A stretch of DNA of 64,000 nucleotides from Stemphylium vesicarium (taxonomy: Eukaryota; Ascomycota; Dothideomycetes; Pleosporales; Pleosporaceae). The notes under the pieces were generated by a model. The model did no database searches, was not told the origin of the DNA, and was given only the letters and a program-made list of their open reading frames with translations. This document shows, in pieces, positions 42,397 through 53,213 of this stretch. Where the stretch lies: positions 62,001 through 126,000 of the forward strand of contig QXCR01000038.1 of assembly GCA_004380135.1 (NCBI GenBank), given 5' to 3'. The stretch's first letter is position 1. Each line of letters starts with the position of its first letter. The position numbers and the translations under genes are program-made.

Positions 42397-43626
42397 GAAA
42401 GGAGCGCTTTGAATGTAATTACACTTTGTTTTGTTGTTGAGTACGACGGTAAATTTCCGCCGAGCTGAATGAGGTGTGGTCTATTTTGATTGGCGCATCT
42501 ATTTTAACTTTGCATAAGCGTGCGGTCGGCAATCTAAGCGCGGTCAATTTTGGCCATTGGAGTTTCACTTCTTTTTGCTTGTACGTCATCCACCACTAGC
42601 AGGTCTTGAGGATACCATCTAAACTCTGAAGGCAATGCACATGGAGCAAATCCTTTAGGATAATGCTGCACATAAAGCTTCGTAGAGTGAGTTCGACGAA
42701 AAAGAATCAACATGTCTACAGAAGATACCCTTCTCGGTTCTTTGCCATTCGAGCCCAGCATATGAACAGAGCATTACCAATATCTCCACTGCGGGATGTA
42801 CCTTCGAAATCGAAACTATTCTTTCTGGAGAGCTGTTTATTTTAGCAATCCAATCTTGGAGGGCGGCTACAACCGCACAAACTTACGGCACTCCCGAAAA
42901 GCCCAGAACCAAAGACCGTCGCGGCACACCATAACGCGCATGGAGAACGCAGATCACAGTAAACCCTGCGACTCCAACATGCATCTGTAGAGCCGCTCAA
43001 ATTTCGCCGTCTGCCCATTTGCCGGGGAGTTCTCGCCGTTGCAACCACTCATGGGGGATTTTCACCGTGCCTAGCGCCCCCCTCCCCCCGGGTGATTTTC
43101 ACCGGTCCAGTCTGCACGCGAGTAGGACACCCCACAGGGCGCCTTACCCGTGTGATTCGCCCACTCGTATACAGGGAACGCGGCATGTGGTTCATAGGGC
43201 TGTGCAAATCCTAGTCCATTATGCATCGTGAGTGAGCGAGGTGAATAGCCTCAAAAAGCCGTTCAGACCCCGGAGCGACTCCAAGAAGGGGTTGCTGGCC
43301 TAACGGGCGTTACTGCGTTAGTGGTGTGTAGCCTTGATCGTGGACTTCGAGAACAGAGACATGCGTCTTGGCTGCGAAAGTCAAAGATGTCATTGTGTCA
43401 GCACGCAGGAACCTTTGAGCCGGTGGATGTATAGGTGAAGTAGTTCTTGGGTGTTGAGTTCTAGTGACAGTAGAGGAAGGAGGAGTATAAGAAGGGAGGG
43501 TACGCTGTAGAAGATTGTATCATATCAGCAGCCACCAAACTTCAAAGCGTTTCTTCACTTGCTAAGCAGCATCTCCTCTCCGCATCTGGCCGTTACGACG
43601 ATCCCCACATCCCTACTTCCCCCAGA
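42397..43626. other. Intergenic, about 1.2 kb
   Basis: This region holds the 3' flank of the regulator and the promoter of the fasciclin gene. Two copies of a GATTTTCACCG element lie about 33 bases apart near 43057-43101, beside a C-rich run. No gene is visible. Confidence 0.45.
43486..43491 (+). promoter_or_regulatory. TATA-like element of the fasciclin gene
   Basis: TATAAG lies 141 bases before the start codon, followed by a CT/CA-rich stretch that looks like the transcription start and leader. Spacing and sequence are the only evidence. Confidence 0.45.
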
Positions 43627-45027
43627 ATGCGTCCATCCCAGATCTGGGCCTATGCCCTAATGGCATGCACGACCCTCGCCCAAGGCGACCTCGGCGCCCT
43701 CCTCGCATCCCAAGACGACCTCAGCACGCTCCTCGAGCTAGTCGGCCTCGTAGACGGACTAGCAGAGACGCTTTCCTCCGCATCCAACATCACCATCTTC
43801 GCGCCCACCAACGATGCATTCGCCGCCGTACCGCGCGACATACCCGAGGGCGAGGCCATCGAGTACAAAAACGACACCATAGCCATCGGAGCTCTTCTCG
43901 CTAATCACGTATTCAAAGGCGTTTATCCTGCTGAAGTCATCACCGATATCCCGACGTTCGCGCAGACACTGCTGAACAGCTCTTATGTCAACGCCATCCA
44001 GCCTTTTTCCAACTTCACCGGAGGCGCGTACAATGGGCTAGTCAGGAATGGAGATGACGTGTGTGTTTTATCCGGCGAACAAACCATTTCCACCGTCACT
44101 GAAGCCGTGAGTTTGCTTTATGCTGCAAAAGATGCTAGAAATTTCTCTACTGAACCAAATAACAGGACATCATGCTAGGTGAAGACATCACAATCCACAA
44201 AATCGACACCGTCCTCTCCTTCGGCGCACCCTTCCAGCTCTTCACATACCGCTCCGGCTACACCGCCATGAACAGCGCGCTCGAAGCCGCCCAACTCGCC
44301 ATCGACTTTGGTCTCTCGGGCCCCGACGCGCAAGGCCTCAACGTCTCCGACTTTACCATTTTCGTTCCTACGAACGAGGCGTTTGAGGCGATTGGCTCGG
44401 TGCTGGAAGAGGCGGATCAGGCTACGCTGCAGGAGGTGCTCAAGTACCACATCATCCCTAACAATGTTATTTTCAGCCCCAGTCTGGGTAATGTGACGGT
44501 AGAGAGCTTGCAGGGGGCGGAGCTCGTGGTTACGGTCGCGCAGGATGGGAGTGCGGTGTGGGTTAACGGAGCGAAGGTTGTGTTTGCGAATACGATTTTG
44601 TTTAATGGGGTTGCGCATGTTGTTGATGGGTAAGTGGAGGGCCTTCTTTCTATCCCCTTTTCCTCTTCATTCCAAGTTGTTTGCTAACATTTTCTTCAGT
44701 GTGCTCAACCCGCTCGAGCCTTTTGACCGCGCTTCTCTGGAGCCAGATGCCGCTGCGTCTGATCGTGTCGCATTTGCCGATGCGTCGTCTGTGTCTGCAC
44801 TTCCTTTCGCGAGCGCCTCGCTTGCTTTTGGCGGTGATCTTATGACTTATACGACTACTCCTGAGCTGCTGAGGACTGTCGCCCCTCTTCCTACTCCTAC
44901 GGCTGGTGGAGACGCTACAACCACGAACCCTCCTATGGAGACTTTTACTGGAGCTGCTAATGGACTTCTTCCTGGTGCTGGTATGGCTGTTGCTGGTGTG
45001 ATGGGTCTGGTCGCTGCTCTTGTTTAG
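43627..45027 (+). CDS. Secreted fasciclin (FAS1) domain protein, probably GPI-anchored
   Basis: Exons 43627-44106, 44166-44629 and 44700-45027 join to 423 residues, with GTGAGT and GTAAGT donors and a GCTAAC branch in the second intron. A signal peptide at about 1-19 is followed by two FAS1 domains. The first has I-T-I-F-A-P-T-N-D-A-F, the second F-T-I-F-V-P-T-N-E-A-F and L-K-Y-H-I-I-P, then N-G-A-K-V-V-F-A-N and G-V-A-H-V-V-D-G-V-L-N-P, all standard FAS1 motifs. FAS1 domains mediate cell-surface adhesion. The tail is Thr/Pro-rich and ends in a hydrophobic segment after G-A-A-N-G, the usual layout of a GPI attachment signal. Several N-glycosylation sites are present. It is expected at the cell wall or plasma membrane. 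Confidence 0.9.
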
Positions 45028-45209
45028 AAAGATTGTTTTGGCAATTACGGCGGTAGAAGAGGATCAGGATCAGGATAAGATAAGCTAGCGGTCTGTGGTG
45101 GGAAGCGACCGAATCGGAGTTTTCTTTCTTCAGTCGGAGACATGATACTTAATTAATTCAGATGATGTAATGGGATATGACATTTTTCACGGAAGTTTCA
45201 CCTCGCTTA

Positions 45210-46292
45210 CTAAAGACCATTCTTCTGCCTCACCCTGGCCCGATACCACGGTTTCGCTATCTTTGCGATTTCCACCTTCAAAATTGCTTCATCAATCCCA
45301 CTGTCGCGTATTTGTACCTTTTCTTCTATCAAGACATCTTGCTGTACCCACGGCAAGAACGCACCCAAGCCTTGTGCATCCCTCTTAATGCTCTTTTCCC
45401 GCATGACATCCCAGCCCTGCTCTAGCCGCTGGGTGGAGCACCAAGATTTAGCCGCATTTGCTGCTTCTCTCCGCCTTTCGTCTGTGATTTCAGCATCGAG
45501 TGGTTTCCTGGGCGGGCGGTACGGTGTAGGCTTGAACTTACCACCTTTGGTCTTGAACCAGAGGTTAGAGTTGCTGTTGTATTCCGTGGAAGAAGGCTTC
45601 CAAACGATACCTTCGCCGGGGCCGGATACCCCGAATGTGATTGCGAAAGGGCAATTGGCCGCGACTTTCTCTGCCATCCGCTCGGTTTCTGAGATGGTGT
45701 GCTGGATTTCTTCAGGGTATAAGATCGCGTGGTACAGTCCTGCTCGGGAAATGTTGTAGATGTCGTGCTCTGGTGAATCGATGTCGGCGTAGTTCTGATC
45801 ATTCTGCCATTGCCCGTTGATGTTAATGGAGACGATGACGAAACGCCGCGATAGCTGGGAGATGGCGACGTCTTTTTGGATCTTCTCGCCTATCCACTCC
45901 CCAGCGATGATGAGGGGTAGGCTCTGATCTAGAGCCCTTTCTGCGTTGAGCTTCTTCCATTGTGCCAAGTACGCGTCTCTGAGTTTCAATAGAATGGCTG
46001 TTCTACTCGACATGGCTGCTGCGAAGCCTTGGTTGTCCTTCGCCGCGGAAAGACCCGTGGTGTTTCGCGACTGAAAGACAATGTTGTTGTTGCTATACAC
46101 GAGAACATCTGCATGCGTTCCGTGTAGCTTGACAGTTCCGACAATGGGAATGGATCTGATGGAACCCTCAGTCCCTGTGAATTGGGAGGTGCGGTGCATG
46201 GTTTGTAACCTCTCGACCACTTCTGGTATGTGTGTTGTGATCTTGGGGTAGAATATCGGCTCAGCATCGCTTGCAGCCGCCATAGCGAACAT
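45210..46292 (-). CDS. RNA ligase of the Rnl2-like nucleotidyltransferase superfamily
   Basis: A single-exon gene of 360 residues with the ligase core of PF09414. Such enzymes seal RNA 3'-OH/5'-phosphate nicks through a lysine-AMP intermediate. Motif I is V-K55-L-H-G-T-H, the nucleotidyl lysine. It is followed by F-Q-S-R-N, G-E-W-I-G-E-K-I-Q-K-D-V-A-I-S-Q, motif IV E-G-I-V-W-K-P and motif V L-W-F-K-T-K-G-G-K-F. The C-terminal region is helical and charged. This subtype is best known to me from phages and scattered eukaryotes. The start at 46292 gives an N terminus ahead of the core; an ATG at 46397 adds 35 residues with mitochondrial-presequence-like hydrophobic/basic character, so mitochondrial targeting cannot be excluded. 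No tRNA-splicing or RNA-repair partner is adjacent. It converges with the fasciclin gene. Confidence 0.82.
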   Translation of the reverse strand: MFAMAAASDAEPIFYPKITTHIPEVVERLQTMHRTSQFTGTEGSIRSIPIVGTVKLHGTHADVLVYSNNNIVFQSRNTTGLSAAKDNQGFAAAMSSRTAILLKLRDAYLAQWKKLNAERALDQSLPLIIAGEWIGEKIQKDVAISQLSRRFVIVSININGQWQNDQNYADIDSPEHDIYNISRAGLYHAILYPEEIQHTISETERMAEKVAANCPFAITFGVSGPGEGIVWKPSSTEYNSNSNLWFKTKGGKFKPTPYRPPRKPLDAEITDERRREAANAAKSWCSTQRLEQGWDVMREKSIKRDAQGLGAFLPWVQQDVLIEEKVQIRDSGIDEAILKVEIAKIAKPWYRARVRQKNGL

Positions 46293-47645
46293 GCACAGTT
46301 CCGATCGATTGAGCTTGTGTGTTGGAGAAAATATCCGATGTTTCGGTGAGGTTGTAGTACGCAGGCTAGATGCCAGGAGCCAAAGTGGGGGTATCACTCG
46401 CGAAATGTGGTTTACTTCGGATGTACGATTACAAGATATTCGTGGACTACATCAGCACACGCTCCGAGCGGATACGATCGATGCGAGGATATCGTAAGAG
46501 CGAAGTCGCTGGTCTCTATGTTGTTTGGATGCAGGAGTCTTGTCGCTTACATGTGGTAGCTTATCGGCACCCCAAGGATGTGCGCCCGTGACCGTCGCCC
46601 TCTAAATCTCTTCCTAGGACCATCTGTAAGGCAAGATGAAGCCATAAGGATATTCACGACACACCCAAGTAGAATCATACTAATTCAGTAATACTCCCAA
46701 AGTCGCACATCCTTTACTAAAATGTCCTGGCAAAACATCAAAGATGTATTCTTTGCGTCGCACACACGCCATACCCCAGATTGCGATGCGCTTATGAACG
46801 ACCAGTGTGCAGCATCCCACAAAGTGTATTTTCCCAAGGTTGGCGGTGACGAGAATACGAGGCCGGAATAAGACAGTACAGAGGCCGGAAGTTGCGCGCG
46901 TCTGCGGGGATATTTTCGGCGCCACTTTGGTTGGCTTGCAACCGAGCCTGCCTTGCAGTTCGCATTCCTCCTCGCATCCGTCTTTCCCCATGATTGACGA
47001 ACGTAGGTTGCAACTGTACATTTGTGCACACAAAAAAGTGCAGATTGGTATCACCTCGGTCCTGTGCTTCTTTGATGGCTATATTTGAGCCGGGCTATCT
47101 GCGGTGTGTGAGAATGCCATTCGGACCGAATTTTGGCAATCGTGATGGAAGACTCATCGCAGCGCCCTGCGTCGCTAGCGATAGCAATGGGCTGGCGCGA
47201 AGAAGGCGGCAGGTCTGGCTTATCCTGTCAACAAAATGAGTTCCATTGTGTAGAGCTACTTGTGTGATTAAATGCGATGGCGAACAAAGTGAAAAATGGC
47301 AGGTCTTTGTTTGCGGTCGTACTGTGTGAACTCAGTTTAAATCCAACACTGCATCATCAGTCGCGAGTTTCGATTCATTTCCCAAATTTCGAAAACTGTA
47401 GACATTTTTCAAAGATTGATAGTTACTATCACTGCAGTACAAGTTGTGGAAACCCTTGTTGTGCCGCCGCCACAGTCCTCTTCGCCCACCATCTCCAAGT
47501 CTTGGCGGCGATGAGCCGACCATGGCAAGTCATGTCGGGGCTCTGGGGAACATCGGGGATCGAGGGCGGGCATCGCAGGCTGTCTCCGGGTCAAAGTCTG
47601 CAGATGAAGACAAGTGATCCAGTCATTACGTACGTCTTATCTTGA

Positions 47646-47688
47646 CGAGGCCGGTACGTTTCCGTGGCCGGTTTTGATTCCGGCCTCG
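47646..47688. promoter_or_regulatory. Inverted repeat in the IDO promoter
   Basis: CGAGGCCGG at 47646-47654 is matched by its exact reverse complement at 47680-47688, with a 25-base spacer that itself contains GGCCGG. It ends 3 bases before the TATA-like element. Repeats built on CGG triplets are typical Zn2Cys6 regulator sites, so it may be an operator; this is inference. Confidence 0.4.
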
Positions 47689-47691
47689 AGA

Positions 47692-47697
47692 TATAAG
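47692..47697 (+). promoter_or_regulatory. TATA-like element of the IDO gene
   Basis: TATAAG lies 144 bases before the start codon and is followed by a pyrimidine/CA-rich leader, a layout close to that of the fasciclin gene. Confidence 0.5.
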
Positions 47698-47835
47698 CGT
47701 GCGCTGAGCCCGCCTTTGTCGATGTTTCTTTTCCACCACCAACTCCAACACTCAACGCTTGGACCATCTCGTTTACAACTGAAGCCTGATCATCTTCAGA
47801 ATCTTTTGACTTGATTTTTTGATATCTCTTTCGAC

Positions 47836-49377
47836 ATGTCATCTCCTACTTTCGACTTCCCCGTCATGACGGATACCCGTCCTGATGACCGCACCCTTCC
47901 TGCCTTCATGGTCTCAACCACACGAGGCTTCCTCCCTCGTCAAGAGCCTGTCGTAGAACTTCCAAAAGAGTTTGCTCCCTTGGAGTCTCTCTTGCAACGC
48001 ATGCCTATCAAGACACTGTCGGGGGAGCCAGGCCTTCTTGCCAACTTCACCTTCGGAGACACTTTGTTGAAGGAACTACCTGACCTCAGCCTTGAGGTAG
48101 AGAAGTACCGTGATGATCTCGTCGTCATGAATGCTCTCTACCGCGACTACTCTTTCTTGGCGTCTGCTTACCTCTTCGAGCCCTGTCACGAGAGGCATGT
48201 CAGGGGTGAGGAGTATGGGCTGGGCCGACAGTCGCTTCCAAGACAGATTGCGCTACCTATTGTCAAGGTTGCTGAGATGTAAGTCCACCTTGTTCAACCC
48301 TCTAATATCTGGTCTTGGCTGACATAAGTGTACGTAGTGCTGGCTTCAAGCCTTTTATGGAGTATGCTGGCTCGTATGCTCTCTTCAACTATCGCCTTGA
48401 AGACCCTTCCCGAGGCCTTGAGTATGACAATCTTCGTTTGATTCGTGCTTTTGAACATGGCTTGGACCCTACTTCTTCGGAAGCTGGCTTCGTGCTCGTT
48501 CATATTGCCATGGTCAAGGAGTCGGGCGCACTTGTCAAGGGCGCTGCAGACATGATTGAAAGCTGCCTGTCACACGATCGGGAAGCATTCAACGATGGTC
48601 TGCGAACACTTGTTGGTGGTTTGAGCAAGGTGAATGGAGTCATGAACAGTAAGTGGGTTGCTCACACTAGACTTCCGATGACTGACAATGGCAGCCATGT
48701 GGAACCGTAGCAAGCCCCAAGGCTACACAAACTTCCGCACTTTCATCTTCGGCATCACCTCGCAGTCCATGTTCCCCAATGGAGTCATATACGAGGGCGT
48801 AAGCGAGGAGCCAATGTCATTCCGTGGCGAATCTGGGGCAAACGACTCGATGGTGCCTATGTGCGACAATCTACTTCAGGTGCAGATGCCAGAGACGCCT
48901 CTTACAGACATTCTCAAGGACTTCCGCCAGTACCGTCCTGGCAACCACCGTGAGTTCCTAGAGGCAGTGCGCGATTCGGCGCAACAAGCAGGCATCCGCG
49001 AATTCGCAAAAGGCGACCCCATCTCAGCTGCACTCTACCTCCAAGCTCTTGACCAGGTCCGCGACTTCCGCTGGAGGCATTGGTGCTTCACTCGCGAGTA
49101 CATCTTGAAGCACACATCGCACCCAACAGCGACGGGCGGTAGTCCCATTGTTACTGTAGGTTTTCTCTCTGACTCTACTCGAGCGCATGCTAACTTGCGA
49201 CAGTGGTTACCAAACCAGCTTACCGCTGTCCTCATGCAGATGGCCGAGACATTCGAGTACTGTAAGTCGGTCAATGGTGTCAGCGACATCATGGAGGTGG
49301 TCAACAACCAGCGCGACACATTGCAGAAGGAGGTAGCTAAGTATTGCGGCGAGCGGGGGGTGGCTGCGGCCTCATGA
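47836..49377 (+). CDS. Indoleamine 2,3-dioxygenase (IDO)
   Basis: IDO is a haem enzyme that opens the indole ring of tryptophan to N-formylkynurenine, the first step of the kynurenine route to NAD+. Exons 47836-48278, 48338-48648, 48695-49155 and 49204-49377 give 462 residues, usual for fungi. Family sequences include A-G-F-K-P-F-M-E-Y-A-G-S-Y-A-L-F-N-Y near the middle and the R-D-F-R-W-R-H-W-C-F-T-R-E-Y-I helix, whose His is the expected proximal haem ligand. The T-A-T-G-G-S-P loop follows it. The third intron (49156-49203) is 48 nt, stop-free and phase 0; if retained it would insert 16 residues directly after that loop. No signal peptide, so cytosolic. The promoter carries a TATA-like box and a CGG-type inverted repeat. 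Fungi often have several IDO paralogues with different affinities, so its exact role is open. Confidence 0.92.
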
Positions 49378-49924
49378 AGCGGGGTGCGGGCTATGGTTGT
49401 ACGACGGTGGCTTTGTAAGATTAGATGCATGAAGACGTCACATGATAGCGTATCTTCTCAGTGCCCACCCGGTGTCGCTTACGATGGTGTGAATCTGCCT
49501 GTTGCCATGGTCGTGTCATGTTCGTGTTTGCGCCCTTCTTGGCAGCGGTCTCCACGCATTGAGGGCGCCAACTCCACATTATGACTGTAAAACTGGGCCA
49601 TTGCCTTGTGTGGTCTGTAATGGAAGCCTGGGGAGTGGCGCTGAATGCGTGGGTGGATGAGTCAAGACACGCTAGAGTGTCAGCGTCATGCCTTGCGCGC
49701 CTGCTATCGATAGCTTAAGTAGTCACTCCCCGGATTGCCCGTAGCAGCTGCATCATCCACTTTCCAGTGCCATCCAGCACCCGCCACTCTTCAATGATCG
49801 CTGCCAGACAACTCATGGAACATTCACACACCACTCGAATATCGCGAATAGCAAACGTATTAATACGGCCGACCTGGCGCATACGAAACATCACCTGACA
49901 TAATCAACTACCCCCACATCAACA
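49378..49924. other. Intergenic
   Basis: This gap holds the IDO 3' flank and the promoter of the GTPBP1-like gene. No gene is visible. Confidence 0.5.
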
Positions 49925-51897
49925 ATGGCATCAAGGCACGAGCCCAAGCAGAGCCCAGCAGAGCGGCGGAAGGGCGAATCTGTATGCACAAGCGCTTCGG
50001 GATGGTATGACTAAGCTAACTGTTTGCGACAGGCCCTCAGCGAATTCGCCGACTACGTAGAGAAACAACAGGCGTTGCGCCGACCGCCCGGTCAACCCTC
50101 CGCAGTCCTCGAAGACCACGATGAGCTGAGCGTCCTGGACGAACTTGGCCTTGACGACGATAACAAGTCTCACATTCGCTTAAAGACACTCCTCACCGAT
50201 CCAGCCGACGAAAATGTCGCTGCCCTCGCCGAGCATATCAAGGAGCGCCTAGTGGAAGGCCATGGCGAGGTTCTATTTGACGTTGGACTGGAGGACACAG
50301 GCGACTCCATGGGCTTCACAAATGACGTCTGGAAGTTTGCATTGGAGAGAATAGGCGCTGTATGCGAGCTGATCAAGGCCGACTATAAGATGCTGATGAC
50401 GCGCAATGTTGGCGGTGACGTTGAAGTCGGACCGCGGGATGCCAAAGACACGGGCTTCAGTGGAAAGATGATACTGCGACAACGACCAGAGAATGTGGAC
50501 GATGTTATCGAGACAAGGATAGCAGTCGTGGGAAACGTCGACGCTGGCAAAAGTACCATGCTGGGCGTCCTGGTCAAGGGCGGCCTCGATGACGGCCGTG
50601 GAAAAGCGCGCGTAAACCTCTTCCGCCACAAGCATGAGATTGAAAGTGGGCGAACTAGCTCCGTCGGCATGGAAATCATGGGCTTTGACAGCAAGAGCGA
50701 AGTCATCGTCTCCAACGTCCCCGGTCGAAAGCTTACGTGGGAGGAGATCGGGAGGCGATCGGTACGTACCACAATTTAGCACTCATTATGCACATCTAAC
50801 TTCGGCAGGCGAAAGTCATCAGCTTTTCTGACCTCGCGGGACACGAGCGCTACCTCCGCACCACCGTATTCGGCCTTCTATCCAGCGAACCCAACTACTG
50901 CTTGTTGATGATTGCAGCCAATAATGGCCTCGTTGGTATGAGCAAAGAGCATCTCGGTATCGCGCTCGCTATGAAGGTTCCGGTCATGGTCGTAATCACC
51001 AAGATTGACATCTGCCCGCCCCAGATTCTCGAGCAAACCATCACCCAGCTGACCAAAATCCTCAAATCTCCCGGCGCACACAAGATACCCATCTTCGTGA
51101 AGAACAGGGAGGAGTGTATAAACACCGCCACTCAGTTCGTATCCAGCCGAATATGTCCCATCTTTCAGGTGTCCAACGTCACCGGGCACAACCTTGATCT
51201 GGTTCGCATGTTCCTCAACGCGCTCCCACACCATGGCAACTACGACAGCTCCGCACCTCTGGAGTTCCACGTAAACGACACATTCTCGGTTCCCTTCGTC
51301 GGTACCGTTGTTTCCGGTGTTGTAAAGTCCGGCGTAATCCACACTGGTGATACAGTCTTGATTGGCCCGGACGGATTAGGTCAATTCCAGACCACCAAAG
51401 TACGCTCCATCGAGCGAAAACGAATACAGGTCCCCGGATGCTCTGCTGGCCAGTCTGCTAGTCTTGCGCTGCGAAACGTTCGACGAAAAGACGTACGGAA
51501 AGGCATGGTCGTGTTGCACAAGGCTGACAAGCCCGATCCCGCGACTGGCCTTATTCCAAACCCCAAGGTGTACCGTGAGTTCGTTGCAGAGGTCCTGATT
51601 CTGTCCCACGCAACAACTATCAAGACCAAATACCAGGCCATGTTGCATGTTGGCCCCGTCTCCCAGACTTGCGCAATAATCGACATTGACCGTCAGTACA
51701 TCCGAACCGGTGATCGTGCACAGGTCGCCTTCCGCTTCGTCCAGCGTCCAGAGTATCTTACTGTGGGCGATCGCATACTCTTCCGTGAGGGAAGGACGAA
51801 AGGTCTTGGTATCGTAAAAAGGGTAGGCTATGACCCTAAGCAACCGTTGAACCCGGATTTGCACAAGGAGAAGGAGAAGGAGAAGAACAGCCAGTAG
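49925..51897 (+). CDS. GTPBP1/GTPBP2-like translational GTPase
   Basis: Exons 49925-49981, 50033-50761 and 50809-51897 join to 624 residues. The first intron has a GTATGC donor and CTAAC branch and the second a GTACGT donor and CTAAC branch. The GTPase core shows G1 G-N-V-D-A-G-K-S-T, G3 D-L-A-G-H-E-R-Y and G4 T-K-I-D, followed by EF-Tu-like beta-barrel domains with G-T-V-V-S-G-V and the G-D-T-V-L-I-G-P turn. The acidic N-terminal extension and the sequence order match the GTPBP1 family, which relates to eEF1A and acts in ribosome rescue and RNA quality control in animals. The C terminus is a Lys/Glu-rich tail. Cytosolic. The exact cellular role in fungi is not established. Confidence 0.9.
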
Positions 51898-52537
51898 AGA
51901 AAGAAGAAGGGGGCTTTGTGATATAGACACGCGCCGTCGACAGCTTCGGGTAGAGGGAAGCTTCTCATTCAATCTCCTGTAGCTACGCAATCAAATATGA
52001 CGTGTCGACATGTATCAAATTCTGGATCGTCGTTCAACATGACCAAACCTGCACGTGGTGTTGATGAACGTAAAATCGGAAAGTGCTAATGCCCGAGTTT
52101 GCTTTCGCAACCCAAGTTTAAGCATAAGCAGAGACCTTTCCGTCCACTGCCCTATAGTCGTTGTGGTCGCAATGTCGCCAAGCTACTGAAGTATGTATTC
52201 CGGCACGAAAAATCAGGTACGGACGCAGTCTTCCATCATTGATGCCTAGACTTTGGGGAGTCCTAGTGCTAATTGACAAGTTCAAATGTAGTTACAGGCA
52301 TGAGAAGGCTGTCTGGGATTGTTTTCGCACACCAGATCGGAATACGAAGTTGATAGAAGGAAACATCCTGATTGATTTCGAGAAGAGCGAGCAATTCAAT
52401 GTATCGACAGTGTACATACAACAGAAAAGCGACGTAGCCTGGTAAAGGCCGCACCAAATTCGGCCATGTTGAGAGAAAAGTATTTGCTATTATACACGCT
52501 TGCGACCGAACCGCCCTGGAAATCCTCGCTCGAACCT
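51898..52537. other. Convergent intergenic region
   Basis: Between the 3' ends of the GTPBP1-like gene and the hypothetical gene to the right. Nothing is recognisable. Confidence 0.5.
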
Positions 52538-53213
52538 TCACAAACCCCTCAAAGTCGATCTTATCCTTTGCTGGAATCTTTCCTCGGGCCTAGGCGGCGA
52601 TCTAGAAGCAAACCTCGGCCTCGTTATCGGTGGCTGCCCTCTCCGAAAGGTACCCATAGGGTATCGTCTGGGTGGATTGGGCATCTTTGTAGCGAAAGGA
52701 GGTGGGTGATTTACCGGCCTCGGCGAATCAAAGATATCATGAACATCGCTCAAGCCCGCAAGCTGCAAAACATGTTGTCGAAAAAAGAGAACAACACGGT
52801 CGTCGTGGAAAAAGCTTCTAGTCTCGTTTTGCAACTTGTACATTTCCCTCCGCCATTTCCCGTACGAGTCTGCGAATGTACGCTGGGTTTGGCGCATAGT
52901 GAAGCGCATCCGTGGCTAGTTTTGGTTCCAGCTGAAGAAGATACTGGGGATTGTTCCCAGCGACAACGCGACGTGCTGCCATAGGAGAGATAGGAAGGTC
53001 CCATCTACCGTGGAGGTTTGCGGGGCTCTTTAAAAACCGTTGTAGAGTGCTATAGGGCTGACAGGTACACTCTATCTGGCGGACGGGTGGATCATTATGA
53101 TCCCCCAGTTGCTGGGGCCGCCGGAGAAGTAAACGCTGCGTCGTAGTCTTCAGGGCCGTGGTGATGAATTCGAGTAGGAAGGATTTGAGCCCCGTGTGAT
53201 TCCAAGTTTCCAT
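52538..53213 (-). CDS. Hypothetical protein, two-exon model
   Basis: Two minus-strand frames join in phase: 53213-52842, intron 52841-52763 (79 nt, donor GTACAA, acceptor TTTTGCAG), 52762-52538, giving 198 residues. The first exon has a Leu/Thr/Arg-rich amphipathic start that could be a mitochondrial presequence. It continues with P-I-S-P-M-A-A-R-R-V-V-A-G-N-N-P-Q and Y-A-P-N-P-A-Y-I-R-R-L-V-R-E-M, which look like a conserved small globular domain. The second exon is Pro/Arg-rich. The donor is not a strong consensus and no clear branch site is seen, so the two frames could belong to different models. I do not recognise the family. Confidence 0.45.

Larger units (their letters stand above)
46293..47835. 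other. Divergent intergenic region, about 1.5 kb
   Basis: It separates the leftward RNA ligase from the rightward dioxygenase gene. Apart from the IDO promoter elements listed separately, open frames of up to about 120 codons overlap on both strands at 46680-47090, with no domain content. Confidence 0.5.

Noticed and set aside
52466..52984. 172-codon plus-strand frame
   Set aside because: Opposite to the two-exon hypothetical gene and lacking any domain-like sequence.
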